Assembly (NCBI GenBank): GCA_002432085.1
Contig: DJFN01000226.1
Coordinates: 1-7,632 of the forward strand
Reading direction: 5' to 3'
Origin: Flavobacteriales bacterium UBA5871
GTDB lineage: Bacteria > Bacteroidota > Bacteroidia > Flavobacteriales_D > Crocinitomicaceae
Length of the DNA stretch: 7,632 nt
The position numbers were made by a program, and so were the translations under genes. The notes below the pieces were generated by a model that saw nothing but the letters and a program-made list of their open reading frames with translations, was not told the DNA's origin and ran no database searches. Shown here one piece after another: positions 6,287-7,632 of the stretch (positions within the stretch are counted from its first letter, which is position 1; every line of letters starts with the position of its first letter).

Positions 6287-6314
6287 CATTATTGCAATAA
6301 TGTAATATTACATT
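6287..6314. promoter_or_regulatory. Two overlapping perfect 16-bp palindromes, possible operator
   Basis: CATTATTGCAATAATG (6287-6302) and AATGTAATATTACATT (6299-6314) are each exact palindromes of 16 bp and share four bases (AATG). They stand in AT-rich DNA between the convergent DUF3127 and ClC genes, not near a recognised promoter. ATTATTG also occurs at 6205-6211 and 6326-6332. The symmetry would suit a dimeric DNA-binding protein, but no target gene is evident. Confidence 0.4.
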
Positions 6315-6363
6315 TTCAAATTTCGATTATTGAAATCCTATTTATCTGAGGTGAAACCGGCTT

Positions 6364-6396
6364 GCCGTTAGAATCCGGGCCGTTGGCTGGAATCCG
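6364..6396. repeat. Short direct repeat GCCGTT...GAATCCG, two copies
   Basis: GCCGTT and GAATCCG occur in the same order twice: at 6364-6369 with 6371-6377, and at 6379-6384 with 6390-6396. The gap inside the unit is 1 nt in the first copy and 5 nt in the second. It lies just beyond the 3' end of the ClC gene and may be a decayed duplication. Confidence 0.35.
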
Positions 6397-6410
6397 AACA
6401 CCGCTTTCGC

Positions 6411-7632
6411 TTATTTCTTCACCGCCCGTTTCACCAGCGTATCCAATCCACGCTTGATCGACAACACCTGTTCTCTGTTCTGAAGCTGGGCATCGTTCTT
6501 GTAAACTGCAATGATGTCTTTGTAAGAAAGAACGCCCGAAACCTGTCCGTTTTCGACAACAGGCAGCACGTCGACGTTTTCGATCGCCATCAGTTCCATG
6601 GCCGTGCGCAGGCTGCTTCCCGGATTCAGATACATTTTTTCGCGCTTTACGATATCGCCTATTTTCAGGCTTTCGGGATGATGAGCATTGTAGAGATTCG
6701 ATGAGCTGACGATTCCCCGATACTGACCATCGACTGTGGTAATGATGTAATAATTGGCTATTTCTTCAGGATGCAATTCCAGCCAGCCGCGAACCTGTGC
6801 CAGCGTATTTTCGTCGCTGATCACTGTGCTTTCCCCCAAGACCTGGTCCACATTCGTATGCTCGAGTAAGCCGGCTTCATAAGAATGCGGCGTCCGAATC
6901 CCGCGACGGGCGATCTTCTCGGTCATAATCGTATTCGGAGAAATGAAATAGGAAACGAAATAAGATGCCGTACAGCTTGCCAGCAACGGCAACAACGCTT
7001 TGGATTGCCCGGTTGTTTCGAGCGCGAAAACGATACTCGTCAGGTAAGCGCGTGAAGCTCCGGCAAACATGGCCGACATTCCCGTCAAAGCCGCCAGTGG
7101 AACGGTCACACCGGCATCCGGGAACCACTGAACGGTCAGGCTGCCCAATAAAGCTCCGGTCGCACCACCGATAGTCAATAAAGGCGCCAGCGTTCCACCC
7201 GAAGTTCCGCTACCGAGTGCGATAGCCCACGAAATCAGCTTGAAAAAACAGAGCGAAAGCATGACCTGGAAAGGCAGATTGCCCGAAAGCATATCGGTGA
7301 TATTGTTGTAGCCAACTCCGAGCGTTTTCGGGTAGAAATAACCGACGATTCCGACCGCCAGACCACCAATAGCCGGCCACCAGGCCCAATGGATCGGCAG
7401 CTTTTCAAACAGATCTTCGATGAGATAAACCGCTTTGCTGATCACGACAGCCGCCAGACCGATAACGATTCCCATGACAGCATATGCAAGCAAAGCCGAT
7501 GTTGTCGGCGTTTCGATGAGCGCTTCCATCGGGAACACATAGCCTTCTTCGAACAACAAATGGTGGCCCGCAGCGCCTGTGATACAAGCCAGTGCCGCCG
7601 GAATGAAGGAACGCGGCGAGAATTCGAATAAG
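6411..7632 (-). CDS. ClC-family chloride channel or H+/Cl- exchanger with two CBS domains (5' end missing)
   Basis: An inner-membrane anion transporter of the ClC superfamily. The frame is open from the right edge to the stop at 6411-6413, giving 406 complete codons; the N-terminal part with the GREGP-type gating glutamate lies outside the window, so channel and exchanger cannot be told apart. Visible are several hydrophobic helices, the anion-site loop GSGTSGGTLAP (7182-7214), the helix pair around PLAALTGMSAMFAGASRA, and ISPNTIMTEKIARRG at the end of the membrane domain. Two CBS domains follow (about 6848-6660 and 6653-6492), which in relatives bind adenine nucleotides and adjust activity. 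Two residues that help hold the central chloride differ from the standard: Leu for Phe in GGxFAP and Met where a Tyr is usual. A TTG at 7557-7559 is not the start: ClC-like sequence (SPRSFIPAALACITGAAGHH) continues upstream to the edge. Confidence 0.92.
   Translation of the reverse strand, partial: LFEFSPRSFIPAALACITGAAGHHLLFEEGYVFPMEALIETPTTSALLAYAVMGIVIGLAAVVISKAVYLIEDLFEKLPIHWAWWPAIGGLAVGIVGYFYPKTLGVGYNNITDMLSGNLPFQVMLSLCFFKLISWAIALGSGTSGGTLAPLLTIGGATGALLGSLTVQWFPDAGVTVPLAALTGMSAMFAGASRAYLTSIVFALETTGQSKALLPLLASCTASYFVSYFISPNTIMTEKIARRGIRTPHSYEAGLLEHTNVDQVLGESTVISDENTLAQVRGWLELHPEEIANYYIITTVDGQYRGIVSSSNLYNAHHPESLKIGDIVKREKMYLNPGSSLRTAMELMAIENVDVLPVVENGQVSGVLSYKDIIAVYKNDAQLQNREQVLSIKRGLDTLVKRAVKK

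Noticed and set aside
7557..7559. TTG as the start of the ClC gene
   Set aside because: ClC-like sequence continues upstream to the window edge, so this TTG is an internal leucine codon.

Overview
The window reads as ordinary chromosomal DNA from a Bacteroidota bacterium, possibly of the Flavobacteriia or a related class; the genus cannot be told from the sequence. The reasons are: promoter-like TAnnTTTG elements with TTTG about 20 bp upstream, no clear Shine-Dalgarno sequences, an M1 peptidase and a DUF885 lipoprotein of the type common in that phylum, a DUF3127 protein (largely a Bacteroidota family), and G/C-tract intergenic repeats. GC content looks close to 50%, fairly high for the phylum.

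Layout, left to right. Positions 1-590 (minus) hold the N-terminal part of trigger factor (tig), cut by the window edge. Positions 677-758 (minus) are a tRNA-Leu with anticodon UAG, 86 nt upstream of tig in the same direction and preceded by a well-formed Bacteroidota promoter. A short degenerate repeat block (about 867-918) separates that promoter from a second one facing right. On the plus strand follow two exported peptidase-type proteins: an M1 zinc aminopeptidase with a signal peptide (978-2663) and a DUF885 lipoprotein with HEAVPGH and EGWAVYTE motifs (2847-4580). An intergenic stretch with two kinds of inverted repeat (4601-4745) leads to a cytoplasmic two-gene unit: a flavin reductase-like FMN-binding protein (4829-5722) and, 18 nt on, a DUF3127 protein (5741-6133) whose C-terminus imitates the tip of single-stranded DNA-binding protein. 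A strong intrinsic terminator (6155-6189) ends that unit. Two overlapping perfect 16-bp palindromes lie in the convergent intergenic region, and the window closes with the 3' two-thirds or so of a ClC chloride channel/exchanger gene carrying two CBS domains (minus, 6411 to the right edge).

The genes form no single pathway. The M1 and DUF885 proteins plausibly act together in breaking down peptides outside the cytoplasm. Tig and the tRNA belong to translation and nascent-chain folding. The flavin protein and DUF3127 protein are probably co-transcribed, with no evident functional link. I see no mobile element, CRISPR array, phage gene or defence system. The most useful observations are the SSB-like tail on the DUF3127 protein, the constant promoter-to-ATG distance that fixes three start codons, the ClC protein's non-standard anion-site residues, and the double palindrome.
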